Source: Neofusicoccum parvum (Eukaryota > Ascomycota > Dothideomycetes > Botryosphaeriales > Botryosphaeriaceae). From it: a stretch of DNA of 64,000 nucleotides. Shown one piece after another: positions 48,611 to 59,236 of this stretch. The notes below the pieces were generated by a model. That model saw nothing but the letters and a program-made list of their open reading frames with translations. It had not been told where the DNA came from and ran no database searches. The stretch spans positions 2,356,001 through 2,420,000 of the forward strand of contig CP087211.1 of assembly GCA_020912385.1 (NCBI GenBank), written 5' to 3'. Numbering within the stretch: position 1 is the stretch's first letter; each line of letters starts with the position of its first letter. The translations under genes and the position numbers were made by a program.

Positions 48611-50277
48611 GCTTGCTACACGCCGCAGGACACTCTTTCACAGATAGTGGAGAGAAGTCCTTGGATCTCGCGCTCGCCCCATCCGCCTTCATGCGAAGCC
48701 ATGACAGCACGGCGGACGACGGCATCAGCGATGCTCTAGCTGCCCACGCGGACGCCCGCGCTCTCGTGCGGCTGGTGCAGTGCCCTCAATGCTCGCACCC
48801 TTTCCGCACCCCCGTCACCCTGCCGTGCGGCCATTCGCTTTGCCGCGACTGCCTCCCCGAGTCCTTCCAGCGCCAAAATATTTCCTATCCCGCCACTCCC
48901 GAGCGCCGGTTCGGGATCAGGTGTCCTTTGGTGGATTGCGGGAGGGAGCATGCTGTCGGCGAGTGCAATGTGGACGTTACGCTGTCAAAAGTCATGGAGT
49001 TGGTGGTGCAGGTGGTGGCAGAAAGCAGATCTCAGGCCGAAGACTCCCCGCTCATGCTCCAGGTGATTAATCGCTCGGCAGACACTCCGATGGATGGGCT
49101 CGAGCAAGATTCCCACACGGAGCCCAGGGCCACTACTCTCCATGGAGGTCGTCTCCTTGCGACGTTCACTCTTGCCGAAATGGGCCATTTGGACTTCTCT
49201 GAGGACTTGTCGTATATCTCCTTGGCTGATGACGGGAGGGATTTCAGCGACCTGGATGCCGCCGTCCTGGATCGATTAGGCGAAGCGACGCATAAAGAGC
49301 TGGACTGCCACGTGTGCTACAATCTGCTTCTGGAACCCGTCACAACTGCCTGCGGGCACACCTTCTGCCGGAAGTGTCTTACGCGAGCCTTGGATCATAC
49401 GCTACACTGCCCGGTCTGTCGACGATCTTTGTCGATTCCTCCCTCTCTTGATGGCCAAGCCAACAACCACACTCTTGTCGCGCTCCTCGCCGGCCTGTGC
49501 CCCGAGCTCGTAGCTGCCCGCGCGGCAGCCGTCGCTCAAGAAGAACGCGGTGCATCCGAGCTTGACACCGCCCTGTTCGTCTGCACGCTCGGCTTCCCGG
49601 CCATGCCTACGTTCCTGCACATCTTCGAGCCACGGTATCGTCTTATGATCCGGAGAGCATTAGAAGGCAACGGCACGTTTGGCATGCTCATGTACAACCG
49701 TTCAGGCGCCAATCAGGGTAGCCTCGGCCCGGTGTCTTTCAAAGAGTATGGTACAATGCTGCAGATTGTCAATGCTCAGATGCTACCTGATGGCCGAAGT
49801 CTCATCGAAACCCGAGGCACAACGCGCTTCAGAGTGCGCTCCCACGGGCCGCACGATGGCTACACTATGGGCAGCGTTGAGCGTATCGAGGATGTCAGCA
49901 TTGCTGAGGAAGAGCGTCTGGAAGCCGAGGATCTCACAGCTGCACAAGCACTGCGCGACGCACAACTTTCAGAGGATCAGCAAACAAATAACGCGCCGGA
50001 GCCCACTATTGACAGTCTTTCCACCCGCGAAATGCTCCTAATCGGCGTCAACTTCATCGAGCGTATGCGAGCCAATAGCGCGCCCTGGTTGCATCAGCGT
50101 ATCTTGGATGCGTACGGCGGACCTCCGGACGACCCCGCACTATTTCCCTATTGGTTCGCTAGCATCCTGCCCATCGCAGAAGACGAGAAATACCTCCTGC
50201 TGCCAACTACGAGTGTCCGTGAACGACTAAAAATTGTCGTGGGGTGGATCAGGAGAATTGAAAGTCAACGGTGGTGA
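48607..50277 (+). CDS. RING-finger and Lon substrate-binding domain protein (LONRF-like)
   Basis: Probable E3 ubiquitin ligase, 556 residues, one exon. Two RING domains: the first at about 58-115 (VQCPQCSHPF, LPCGHSLCRDCL, IRCPLVDCGREHA) and the second at about 235-275 (LDCHVCYNLL, ACGHTFCRKCLTRA, HCPVCRRSL). A Lon N-terminal (LAN) domain begins near 320 (LFVCTLGFPAMPTFLHIFEP, RYRLMIRRALEGNGTFGMLM) and ends in a helical tail, LLPTTSVRERLKIVVGWIRR. Human LONRF proteins have the same RING plus LAN order. It lacks the AAA and protease parts, so it is not a Lon protease. Start: the open frame extends upstream without an ATG, so the ATG at 48607 is the first; it is preceded by an overlapping upstream ORF. 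Confidence 0.9.
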   Translation: MSLLHAAGHSFTDSGEKSLDLALAPSAFMRSHDSTADDGISDALAAHADARALVRLVQCPQCSHPFRTPVTLPCGHSLCRDCLPESFQRQNISYPATPERRFGIRCPLVDCGREHAVGECNVDVTLSKVMELVVQVVAESRSQAEDSPLMLQVINRSADTPMDGLEQDSHTEPRATTLHGGRLLATFTLAEMGHLDFSEDLSYISLADDGRDFSDLDAAVLDRLGEATHKELDCHVCYNLLLEPVTTACGHTFCRKCLTRALDHTLHCPVCRRSLSIPPSLDGQANNHTLVALLAGLCPELVAARAAAVAQEERGASELDTALFVCTLGFPAMPTFLHIFEPRYRLMIRRALEGNGTFGMLMYNRSGANQGSLGPVSFKEYGTMLQIVNAQMLPDGRSLIETRGTTRFRVRSHGPHDGYTMGSVERIEDVSIAEEERLEAEDLTAAQALRDAQLSEDQQTNNAPEPTIDSLSTREMLLIGVNFIERMRANSAPWLHQRILDAYGGPPDDPALFPYWFASILPIAEDEKYLLLPTTSVRERLKIVVGWIRRIESQRW

Positions 50278-52798
50278 GTGGCTCCTTCCGTTCGATTCTC
50301 TACTTCTCCCTTCCCAAATGCCAACCTTCTGGTGCATAGGGCCTGAATACTTTCGAACCTTAACTTTAGGCCCTTATATTTGTCTATTTTCTACCGTCTA
50401 CTTCTTCTCTGTCTTTTACTCCACGTCATCCAATTTTTCTCTTTTTCTTCTGGCTTCAATTTGTCCGGTCTTTGGCCTTCGTTTTCTTTTGCTTCTTTTT
50501 GCACGCATGGCGAGTTCGTTTGGTGTTTGGCTTGGTTCAACATCCGAAGACCAAGACTACCATGCTAATGCGTGTACCATATTTCGGTTGTTGCTGACAG
50601 GCATGCCGGAAACGCTTGTACAGTCTTATAAACCGTTCGGTCATCGCTCAGCGTTGGCTCTTGTTCATCGGTAGCGTCATCTTCGCATGGTGGTATGCCT
50701 CCTCCAGCTAGCAACGCCAGGAGCGCGTTCCGCGGCAGGCCTGCATTCGACACCAGCTGCACTCCCTCGTCTATGCCGCTGGAATCAACATCGCATAATG
50801 CATCCGCTCTCCTCCGCAAAGCACATTATTCCCCACTATTCGGGTTGTTCATATCCAACCGATCGAGATCGCGATCCTTCGCGTCACACAACGCCTCCAC
50901 CCCGCTATTCCGCATTCAAGATCGTCACTACTACTGTCGATCATGTCACCCCTCGGCCACTCGACGCTGCCGTCACCGCGATTTTTTCACACGTCTCCAT
51001 ATTTTCTGCATCCATGGGCGTTTACTTGCTACGGATATGCATCGTCGGATATAGTCTTTTCTGTCTTCAACACCTAGCATTTGCTTCATTCTCATCTCTC
51101 ACTGTTTCGAGCGAGCGCGCAAGGCGGCATCTTATCTCGGATGTCAAGCACTTCGCGAGAGAAACAAAGAAACCCCTTCCGCTATATATATGCCTAAGTC
51201 TCTCCATGCTTGCGTTTGTCTGTTTCCACCGATCGATGTTAGTGCAATACCCCAAACCTGTCTCATACTTGTTGCAGCAACATACACTTTTCTGTTCTGC
51301 AAATGCAACCGCGGCGCTAAATTGTGTAAAAAAAAGACATTTGGCAACCTTCCCCGCTTTTTGGGAATTTTCCCGCTCTATCGTTTCAGAGCTCGGTCCC
51401 CATTTCTACCGTCTATCTTCTCCAAGACGAGAGAGGAACAAGGCCTAAACGGGACGACCATCTCTCAACCTTACGCAAGGAGGTGCGTGAGTGTTGCGCC
51501 TGGTGAGACACACTCATGACACCACGCTTCTATTCCTTGTGTCTTCTCTCTCCACGCACCTCAACAACGCACGCTGCTAGACCTCTCTTACACTTGGCTG
51601 GTCTTTTGCTTTCCTGTTTCTCCATTTACTAGAATTGCGAAAGAGAAGAAATGGTCCTTTGAGGGATCTGATACGGAGCTATCAGGCTCCCGGTGTTCAT
51701 GCATGGAACAGGAGATACCCCTTTTGCGCGTGTATGTAGGATTTGATTGCGACGGAGTAGGAATACAACGACGATTATTGTACAACGACACAAAAAGCCC
51801 GAATCATGTGCATTACTGTGCTCAGAAAATTGCGAGGCAAACAACATGGGAAACCGAGGCAACGGCCGGCCGGCTGGGTACAGCTCGCTCGCGGGCTTTG
51901 AGCGTGCGCAGCAGCCGCAAGGTAGCACCTCCGGACGCGGGTGCGACTGGCCGCTTCCTCGCACGGTATACACAAACCCACACCACCGCCCCCGGCAGTC
52001 GGGACCTGGATTTCCGTGGTCATGCGCCGCCGAGATGTGCGTGAAAACACGGGCTGCACTGACCGCCTGTCCGGCGGGATGCGGCTTACTTATAAGGCAT
52101 GCCGGCGGCTGAGTCCTCTCTCCCTTACTTTTCTCTTCCCTTGCGTCCGAGCTGGCTGGAGCGCTGCAGGCACAGAAGACTTTTGCGCAGCGGACTGCCG
52201 CCGTTCTGGGCCACTCCTTGGGCTTTCGTTCTTTTCTCTCGCCGTACTTCAATATATCATTGACCCGGTGGAGTTTCTCTGGCGATACGGAGCTTCGGGG
52301 TTGTCCTCCTCCCTGTTTTTCCGAGGATTGGGTGAGGGCCAACAGAAGTGGTTGATGATGGAGGGAGCGGTGGGCGGTGCTTGGTTGCGGGCAGCATGAT
52401 GGGAGGCAGGTGAGTGTCGTTGTCTACGGGGTATGCCGACTGATGTGTTGAGACCGCGCAGGGAAGCGAGGGCAGCGTCGCACGTCTCACATAACCGTGG
52501 AAAACGGCGGTGAGATGATGTTCGGTTGATGGCGGACCAGTCGATATGGGACATTCGTTTTGGGTGGATTTAACAAAGATGGCGGTGTTCCGGTTTCTGA
52601 TATCCCACCTGGATGCGGTGATCAGGAGTAGGAGACGTAGACGGGTGATATGCAGTGTGGTCAGTCAGGTACCAGATGTTAACTTAGATGGCGCCCATGA
52701 TTGGAAATATCATCTAGTTTACTTAGAGTTGTAGTGCCATGCGCCGAGGCCCTGGTCGTGGCAGGTGGCAGATGAGCTTCATTTGGAGTGTCAACAGG
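50278..52798. other. Intergenic, pyrimidine-rich on the plus strand, no gene supported
   Basis: The plus strand is C/T-rich for about 200 bases after the RING-LON stop and in patches to 51.5 kb, which lowers stop-codon frequency. A long plus frame at 50687..51448 is best explained this way. Confidence 0.5.
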
Positions 52799-53780
52799 TT
52801 AATTTCCTGTAGAAAGAGAATGAGACCCGTTGGGGTTCTTCAAAACTGTGTTTCCTCTGTGGGATTGGGAAATGTCAGACATCTCTTGATAGGAATGAAT
52901 GCCTCCGATCACACGTAACGACTGCGGTGGATGCGGAAAGTTTGGCAAAATAACTGGCCTTTGGTAGAGCCCCTGAACACCGGAAAGTTGATGCAATATA
53001 AGAACACTCTGCTGCCGTTCTCCATCACTAGCTAGTAATGGTAAAAGAATACATCCGGTAGGGAGGGTGGTGCCCGGAACCAACAACTCGCAAATCCCAT
53101 GAGAATTTCTGGCCGGGATTCCTCGAAGTTGCAGTATTTTCCGGAGGGAGCTCAGAGTCGTATATGGCAAGACGAAGCCGCAGAAAGACTATCTACGCAG
53201 AAGCCAAGTCTGCCTCAAAGTCTGGATATCTCACCTGGCACTGTGAGAAAAATGTCAAGTTAATCTTTGCCTCTCCATTGAACTTGACTCCCTTGAACGG
53301 CTTTTCGTAGCGGTTCGGAACACTCAGCACGAGACGGTTTATTTGATCTTAGACCTTGCAGGTGCAGAAGATACCTGCTCGCTCTGCATCACGGGGATAA
53401 TAGGGCCTGTGTACCGCTTCAGCTTCACAGGAGAATCTTTTACATTGTTATAGCCAAGCTCCAAACATTCATCCAGGTGTCTTGGACGTCTTGCTTGTAA
53501 CTCATCCAGCCAAGCTACGCGTTTTTTCTATGGTAGATCCATCAGTCACTTCCTCACCCTTTGCTACAGACTCCACGTCCTAGTCTCTGTCCTGACCTGA
53601 CCCTCGTCCCGGTCTGCGCCTGGATTTATGTTTTGAGCTGTGTGTTCTAAGCTCTTGACCTATTCCGTTGTCCTCTTTATGATCAGTTCTAACTTCTTTC
53701 TTTTCTTCGTCATCGAACTCAATTGCACATTCATCATTCGGTCCTCCGCACCCATCCTCTTCCAGTATGGTCTCAGTCAC
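52799..53780 (-). pseudogene. Probable decayed gene of unknown family
   Basis: Several minus-strand pieces look coding: 53580..53780 (acidic/basic exon with IEFDDEEKKEVRTDHKEDN), then VAWLDELQARRPRHLDECLE at about 53.5 kb, then a piece near 53.3 kb (LVLSVPNRYEKPFKGVKFNG to FFSQCQ), then 52799..53170 ending STGN before TAA. They are separated by a TAG, a frame change at a run of six A near 53.52 kb and a second change near 53.35 kb. Between FFSQCQ and the last piece, GTGAGA..GATAG (46 nt) works as an in-frame intron. No family recognised. Either a relic or an active gene whose splicing I failed to solve; confidence is low. Confidence 0.35.
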
Positions 53781-53970
53781 ATGTTCCGATGCTCAAGTGT
53801 CACGAGTCAATTATATCAACCAACAAATGAACAGAGTTCAAGATTGTATAGTGTATACGCATGAAAAGAAAGCCCCTCAGATCCAATCATTCTTTCACCT
53901 CCACCCTAAACTCCAAAGTCAGCAAACAATCCCATCTCCCCTTCTCCAGACCACTCACCGCTCCGCACGC

Positions 53971-54357
53971 TCAGCAGTCCACATTCTTCACGACCTCGCA
54001 GCTCCCGACCGTGCTCTTCCCGTCGGGCGCGACGAACGAGAAGGACCCGATGCGGGCGGGGTCCATGATGTCGTTGGCGCGCCAGACGGCCAGGCCGCCG
54101 GTGTAGCGGTTCAGGCCGGCGGCGCAGCCCAGCGCCGACGCCACGCCCGCCGCCGGCTCGCCCGCCCACCCGCACCCGTCGCGCCCCACCAGCGTCGTGT
54201 CGCCGCTGCGCGCCCCCTTGAGCAGCTCGCACAGCGTCGCCGCGCCCTCTGTCGCCGAGGTGGCGCACACGTCGCCGGCGCAGCTGAGCTGGCGGCAGGC
54301 GAGGGCCGTGGGGGCGAGGGCGGTGAGCGCGAGGGCGAGGAGGGTGGTGGGCTGCAT
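53971..54357 (-). CDS. Small secreted cysteine-rich protein, 128 residues
   Basis: Single exon. Signal peptide MQPTTLLALALTALAPTALA with predicted cleavage before C21. The mature part of about 108 residues has eight cysteines (21, 26, 31, 43, 62, 78, 120, 128), enough for four disulfides, and ends at a cysteine (VVKNVDC). Ala/Gly-rich, no known domain. The ATG is in CAACCATGC context; in-frame ATGs further upstream would destroy the signal peptide. A TATA box (TATTTATA on the minus strand, 54480..54487) lies 123 nt upstream. Size, secretion signal and cysteines fit the loose class of fungal effector candidates; a structural or cell-wall role is equally possible. Confidence 0.8.
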   Translation of the reverse strand: MQPTTLLALALTALAPTALACRQLSCAGDVCATSATEGAATLCELLKGARSGDTTLVGRDGCGWAGEPAAGVASALGCAAGLNRYTGGLAVWRANDIMDPARIGSFSFVAPDGKSTVGSCEVVKNVDC

Positions 54358-54479
54358 GGTTGGTTGGTTGGTTGGGTTGCTGGATTTGGTAAGGCGGAGG
54401 GGGTGGGGTGAGGATGTGAGTAATGAGGGTGATCTTGTGGTTGCCTGGTGATGCTGGAGGAGCCGGTGGGATGGGCTGG

Positions 54480-54487
54480 TATAAATA
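54480..54487 (-). promoter_or_regulatory. TATA box of the 128-residue secreted protein
   Basis: Plus strand reads TATAAATA (TATTTATA on the coding strand), 123 nt before the ATG. Confidence 0.6.
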
Positions 54488-54493
54488 CTTCTC

Positions 54494-55597
54494 CGGACGA
54501 GAGAGGTGCGGTGCTGTGTTTGCCAGTTCCCTCCTTCCATCTGTCAGGCACCCCAGCGCTTTCGCCTACCTTCGTATATTGCTGCAGAGGACAGTATGTG
54601 CCCTGGTGTTTGGCAGAGGCATTGAGCGTTGTGGAGGAAGATCAGTGCTTTTTGGAGGGAGATGCGCTTCGATATGCCAGATCTGGAAAGTTAAGTTGGA
54701 CGCTTGAATGTGACACAGACTCATGACTTCCAAAACATCGAGGAATTTACCGTTCTCTGGGGAAGAGCGGTCGCCTATGCGTTTTCCTTCGGTGTTTGAG
54801 ATGAACGGGGTCTTGGCGATCCTCGGGTTACCTGAAGGGAAGGTAAGGCATCCCCGGAATACCACGTTTCTGTGGGGTCATCAGGCATGAGGAGAATGCT
54901 GCGCCAATGAAAGGATCAAGATATTCGGCCATGTCTCACGGACCGTCACCGGGCTCGATGCTAGACTGGTGGTTCGGATTCGGGACACGGCTTCGGGTAC
55001 GCCATCTGGTAGCCGAGACTTCAAAAAGGGAAGGGATCGTGCAGTGCACTTCACACGCTAAGACGGCCAAGCATCTGGATAGCCTGATGAAAGCTGATAT
55101 ACCTTCTAACAGTTTTAGATGAATGTCATTAGCTTCCTGTTCCGTTCAGCTTTGCCCTGGGGAAGTGATTCCGACGAGGCTGATCAGTTCAACAACCGCG
55201 AAGTGCCCTTTTGTCCGGAAACTAATTGTTTACATGAACGATCGCAAATGTCGCTTTTCGTACTGCCTGAAACCATTCAATGCCAAGTCCAGAACTCAAA
55301 TTTCATCTGGAAGACGGAACGGCCCGTCAGGTAAACGTGGCCAGCCCACATCCAACCCCCTGGACGAGGACTTCCGCAGCACATATATCCCACGGATGGG
55401 GAAATGATGGCCCGCGCACCAGATATTCACAGAGAGCAACAGAGCATATCGAGGCATGGCCAAAGGCTTGAGAAACTGAATAATAGTGCTCTTGGAAAAT
55501 ATCGAATTCAAATTGATTCCACCACAAATGTGACAAGTAGGTATTCCATACGTCCAAACCCCCAAGAAAATAGCAGCAAGAACATGTCCACAAACGC
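54494..55597. other. Intergenic inside the secreted-protein island
   Basis: No gene called. A plus-strand stretch 55119..55334 is open with fair codon bias and ends at a GTAAAC donor-like site after CGTCAG; it could be a gene remnant but is unconnected. Confidence 0.45.
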
Positions 55598-56274
55598 TCA
55601 GCACCAACCGCGGATCTGGTCCTCGTCGGGCTGGTAGCAGGTGCCACCGCCGCTGGCGCACAGGAAGCCGTTCTTGGCGGTGGTCCTGCAAGCAGCCTCC
55701 CACTCCTTGCCCATGACAAACTGAGTGTCGTCATCTTGAGTGCACTGGAAAAGCCGTCAGAAGGTTGAAGCAGGTGAGAGGATTTCACCGAGCTAGATAT
55801 CGGCCACTTACACGGCCGCTGGGGGTGTCATAGTGGACTTTGCCGTTCTATTGCATTCTATCAGTGTCCGACGTTCAAAAATAGAGCGGAGCAGACTCAC
55901 CCTCCAGTTCTGAGACCTGTAAAGATCGCAGGCGGCTGGAACTTGTCAGCATCGATGCGGATTGGAATAGATTCCATGTTCTTCTGCTCACCGGTCGTAA
56001 TTCTCCAGTTGTAGCTATCTGTGACGTGTTAGTGCTATGATCTCTGAAAGTCATATGGCGGAATCCGTACCGCCGTTGTGGCACTGTGCAGTTCATGTTA
56101 GAAGGGCATTTCGTAAACAACGGGGGAATGGGACATACCGTGCAGCTGTCGTGGTCGTCTGCGGCAACGCTATGAGGCAACAGTCAGCGTGTGGCCCGTT
56201 GGCATGCAACAGGAGGCCTACCCAGCGGAGAGAACCGCCAAGACGGTAACGGTGAAGAACTTGGAGAAGAACAT
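55598..56274 (-). CDS. Secreted cysteine-rich protein, 113 residues in seven exons
   Basis: Exons: 56222..56274, 56139..56169, 56071..56083 (13 nt), 55992..56018, 55901..55935, 55812..55847, 55598..55744. All six introns (52, 55, 52, 56, 53, 67 nt) are GT..AG and restore one open frame of 342 nt, strong evidence that the model is right. Signal peptide MFFSKFFTVTVLAVLSAGVAA, then eight cysteines at 27, 29, 44, 66, 84, 94, 101 and 113 (the last residue). Motifs include DSCTCHNGDSYNW and GFLCASGGGTCYQPDEDQ. The residue order resembles small fungal secreted proteins, but I do not recognise a named family. TATA box at 56390..56396 (TATAAAT, minus), 116 nt upstream of the start. Confidence 0.82.
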
Positions 56275-56389
56275 TTTGACGTGTTGGAATGGAACCGGAA
56301 AAGGTTATTGGCCAAGAGAATGCTTGAGGATCTGGGGAGACTTGGAGGGCCTGATGGTAGCGACAAGAAAGAAGCCCGTCGGCTGGCTG

Positions 56390-56396
56390 ATTTATA
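56390..56396 (-). promoter_or_regulatory. TATA box of the seven-exon secreted protein
   Basis: Coding strand reads CTATAAATCAGCC, 116 nt before the ATG. Confidence 0.6.
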
Positions 56397-57987
56397 GCTG
56401 ATGGCATCCTCTGTACCCCCGGAGTCTGGCCCTCGGTGCTCGCTTGCGGCAGCAATACACCGGGCTTGTCCGGCGTTCGGTCACGCAGGCTTCCTGACCA
56501 TGGGCAATCGGTTTGCTGGTTGAAAGTGGTAAGGGAAATGGCCATATCAGCGTGCGGCTTGGCATGAATCGTCGACGCGCTCGTGGTCGAAGGGCCCGAC
56601 GCACGTTGCGGTTTGTGCCGCCTGGAGGCTGGACGAAGTGGATGCCTGACAATTGAAGCAGTAGTGATTGGCAGCGCCATCACGGCGGCCTGAAGGCGTC
56701 CATTGGGGCGCGGAGAACAGAAGCTTTGCGGGCTGAGCAGCGAGACCCATGGCGGGCATCGCGGGAGAAGACGCGCGGGAGTCGGGCAGGCTGCGGAGCG
56801 TGATGCGCGCTGAACGGCGGGCGACGGGCGGTGGAAACGGTGGAGTGTGGTGGTGTCGGTGAAGGTGTTGAATTGGGATCCGCGCGCCAGGCGTGCCGCC
56901 ACATCTTGCCGATCGCGCACTCTATCGCGCCGCTGCCGTCGCCCTGGCTCGCCTGCCGCCGCGCTCCAGCAAGACATCACCCGCGGAGCCGCATGCCATC
57001 TCGCTCGCCCTTGCATACACGAGCCCGGTGTTTCTTGGGGCGCTTCAGGCCCTCTCAGCACACCAGCCGCGACTCGCCGCGCGCTGCCCTGCGCCAGCAA
57101 CACCCGCGCTAGTCAGTTCCCGCCGCTCTCTCGCCTCGCGACGGCCGCAAACGGCCAGGCTTTCCCCTTTCCTCTACGTCACAGCGTCCAGCTGCTCCAA
57201 TCCGACTGCTCCCGCTCGGCGGAGCTTCTTGGCACGCTCACCACCGCCTCGACGCTGCCCCGAGCGTGGACCCTTTCAATTGATGCACGGCGGCCTGAAC
57301 ATGAGCATGAGTAGCCCGGGACACCTGACTGTCGAGAGGAGTCCCGGAGTCCCTGGCCCCACGGCGTCGCGAAATCGCTGCTCAGCGCCTCTCCGCAGTG
57401 GCCGGCTTGCAAATGCCCAATCGACTTGTGCGGTCCTGTATCGTGCTCCAGGCGCGCCGGCCTGGAAGATCGTGGGTTTCACCTTGATGGAGCAAGGCTG
57501 GCCCTTATCGCCACCACCATGACGGCATGGAGACTGACACCGGCGCCAGGCTCAGGCTTGCACTGGAATCGCAGTTCCAGGCGAAATGCGATAGCTGGCG
57601 GGACGTGTTGTAGGCCGCCGCACCGTCTCTTGCCGCATCCGGCATCTCCAATGCCTGTCACCCCCCACATGGGCCACAATTGACTCGCAGAGCACTGTTC
57701 GTAGCTTGCTATTCTTGGCTCCACGTTGCCGCACCATGCAATTGCACGCCTCGAGACTGGCCCGCGGAGTCTGCCGCAGTCAGCACCGCCAGCCGCGCTG
57801 GATGCCTACTTGCTGCCGTCCGTGAACTGGAGTAACTATCGAACGGTGGCCGTAATTTGGCCGCTGCTTCGTGACCACCGTGGAGACCTGGGGAGTCAGT
57901 GAGCCTCTGCCTTCCGCATCAGCCGGAGCGTGATAGCCAGACCCGAGGGCGAACGCCAGTCCAGCGCTTCACGACGACGTCGGTCTG
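56397..57987. other. Intergenic between two secreted-protein genes
   Basis: 1.6 kb, GC-rich with overlapping low-complexity frames on both strands. No gene supported. The right end contains the promoter of the gene at 58094. Confidence 0.55.
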
Positions 57988-57995
57988 TATTTAAG
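57988..57995 (+). promoter_or_regulatory. TATA-like element of the Celp0028-like gene
   Basis: TATTTAAG, 99 nt before the ATG at 58094; the spacing resembles the other two secreted-protein genes of the island. Confidence 0.45.
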
Positions 57996-58093
57996 CCACC
58001 ACGTCTGCATAAGGCAGCCCCTCTCTCACCACCAGCAACCGCCTCAACCCTCACTCTCTTTCTCCAAGACAGTCGTTCAGCCACTCCACCACC

Positions 58094-58855
58094 ATGCACG
58101 TCAAGACCGCCCTCCTCGGCCTCGCCGCCGTTGCCGCCGCCCTCCCCACCGACAAGGCCATCGAGAGGCGCATCCTGAACGAGGACGATGTCATTCTCTT
58201 TGGCCAGGATGGCCTGCACACCGTCATGAAGGCCGCCGACTACGACGCCCTCAAGAAGCGCGAGCAGCCGCCCCCGCCGCCCTTCGCCCACCTGGGCAAC
58301 CAGATCTACCCCACCACCGGCGGCAAGGCGCCCTCCAACTTCACCGCGCCCCTCGGCCTCGGCAAGCGCGCCGACTGCGAGGAGTCGTCCGAGGTGCAGC
58401 TCCAGAACAAGGCCAACTTCCAGCAGTGGGACGTGCCCATGTCGTCGGTCGTCACCGCCGAGGTCGACCAGGCCCTCGTGACCGTCACCGACGGCTACTC
58501 GCTCGCCAACTCGCTCACCATCTCGACCGGCTTCGAGGCCTCCATCGAGTCCGTCATCTCGGCCTCGCTCAGCATCGACTACGGCACCACCTGGACCACC
58601 TCCCAGACCACCTCCTACGCCTTCTACGTGCCCGCCGGCAAGAGCGGCCTCATCGTCTCCAACCCCGACACCGTCCGCTACACCGGCAAGGTCCTGACCG
58701 GCTGCACCGACAACCCCAAGACCTCCGACTTCACCTCCGACGTCTACACCAGCCAGTCCTACAAGGACCTCGCCTGGGTCAAGGGCGTCATCCGTCTCTG
58801 CTCGAGCGCCACCTACCCCGTTCCTTTCTGCGTCGGCACCGGTGAGCACCGTTAA
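58094..58855 (+). CDS. Secreted, Kex2-processed protein; Celp0028-like effector family
   Basis: 253 residues, one exon. Signal peptide MHVKTALLGLAAVAAALP; pro-region to about residue 92 with dibasic sites (ERR 24-26, KKR 54-56, GKR 90-92), a poly-Pro run and one N-glycosylation site (NFT 82-84). Mature part starts ADCEES with four cysteines (95, 204, 236, 246). Residues 115-180 alternate small polar and hydrophobic residues (ANSLTISTGFEASIESVISA; TTWTTSQTTSYAFYVPAGKS), suggesting long amphipathic beta strands. I recall similar proteins in fungal genomes labelled Celp0028 effector-like; this is from memory. ATG in ACCATGC context. Codons are extremely C-ending, unlike the AT-rich flank, which suggests high expression. 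The stop follows a GTGAGC that could act as a donor, so a further 3' exon is not excluded. Confidence 0.85.
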   Translation: MHVKTALLGLAAVAAALPTDKAIERRILNEDDVILFGQDGLHTVMKAADYDALKKREQPPPPPFAHLGNQIYPTTGGKAPSNFTAPLGLGKRADCEESSEVQLQNKANFQQWDVPMSSVVTAEVDQALVTVTDGYSLANSLTISTGFEASIESVISASLSIDYGTTWTTSQTTSYAFYVPAGKSGLIVSNPDTVRYTGKVLTGCTDNPKTSDFTSDVYTSQSYKDLAWVKGVIRLCSSATYPVPFCVGTGEHR

Positions 58856-59236
58856 GTCATTCAACCGAAAGAGGGGGCAAGAGAAGCTCTTGTAACGAGA
58901 AGAATTGAGGAGGTCAGATTGGATAAAGATACCTACTACCATTAATTTTCCGAGCTACTTTGGACAGTCTCAGAACAACAATCAAGAACAATTAAAGCAT
59001 GAGGATCTCTTTCTGAATAAGTGCATGCATTGAGTTGATGAGGGCTATGGAAAACTTTCATCATCCGGAAGCCCCAACACAATGGAATATCACTAAATAT
59101 GCGACGCTTATCATGTCACTACGTGCTTTGCGGCCGTGCCTCAACTCAGGTGACTAGGCCCGCTCGTATTCCATTCGCAGCACCGAGATTCACCACACCC
59201 AGCGAGGATTTTGACCCCCATCATTGATTACAGAAG
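58856..59236. other. 3' flank, AT-rich, nothing seen
   Basis: Contains the 3' UTR of the Celp0028-like gene. Confidence 0.5.

Noticed and set aside
50687..51448. 253-codon plus-strand open frame after the RING-LON gene
   Set aside because: Sequence is pyrimidine-rich, which removes stops; product shows no family or clear codon bias. Kept only as a remote possibility.
57896..58942. 348-codon minus-strand frame rich in Gly/Val
   Set aside because: Antisense shadow of the strongly C-ending codons of the secreted protein at 58094.
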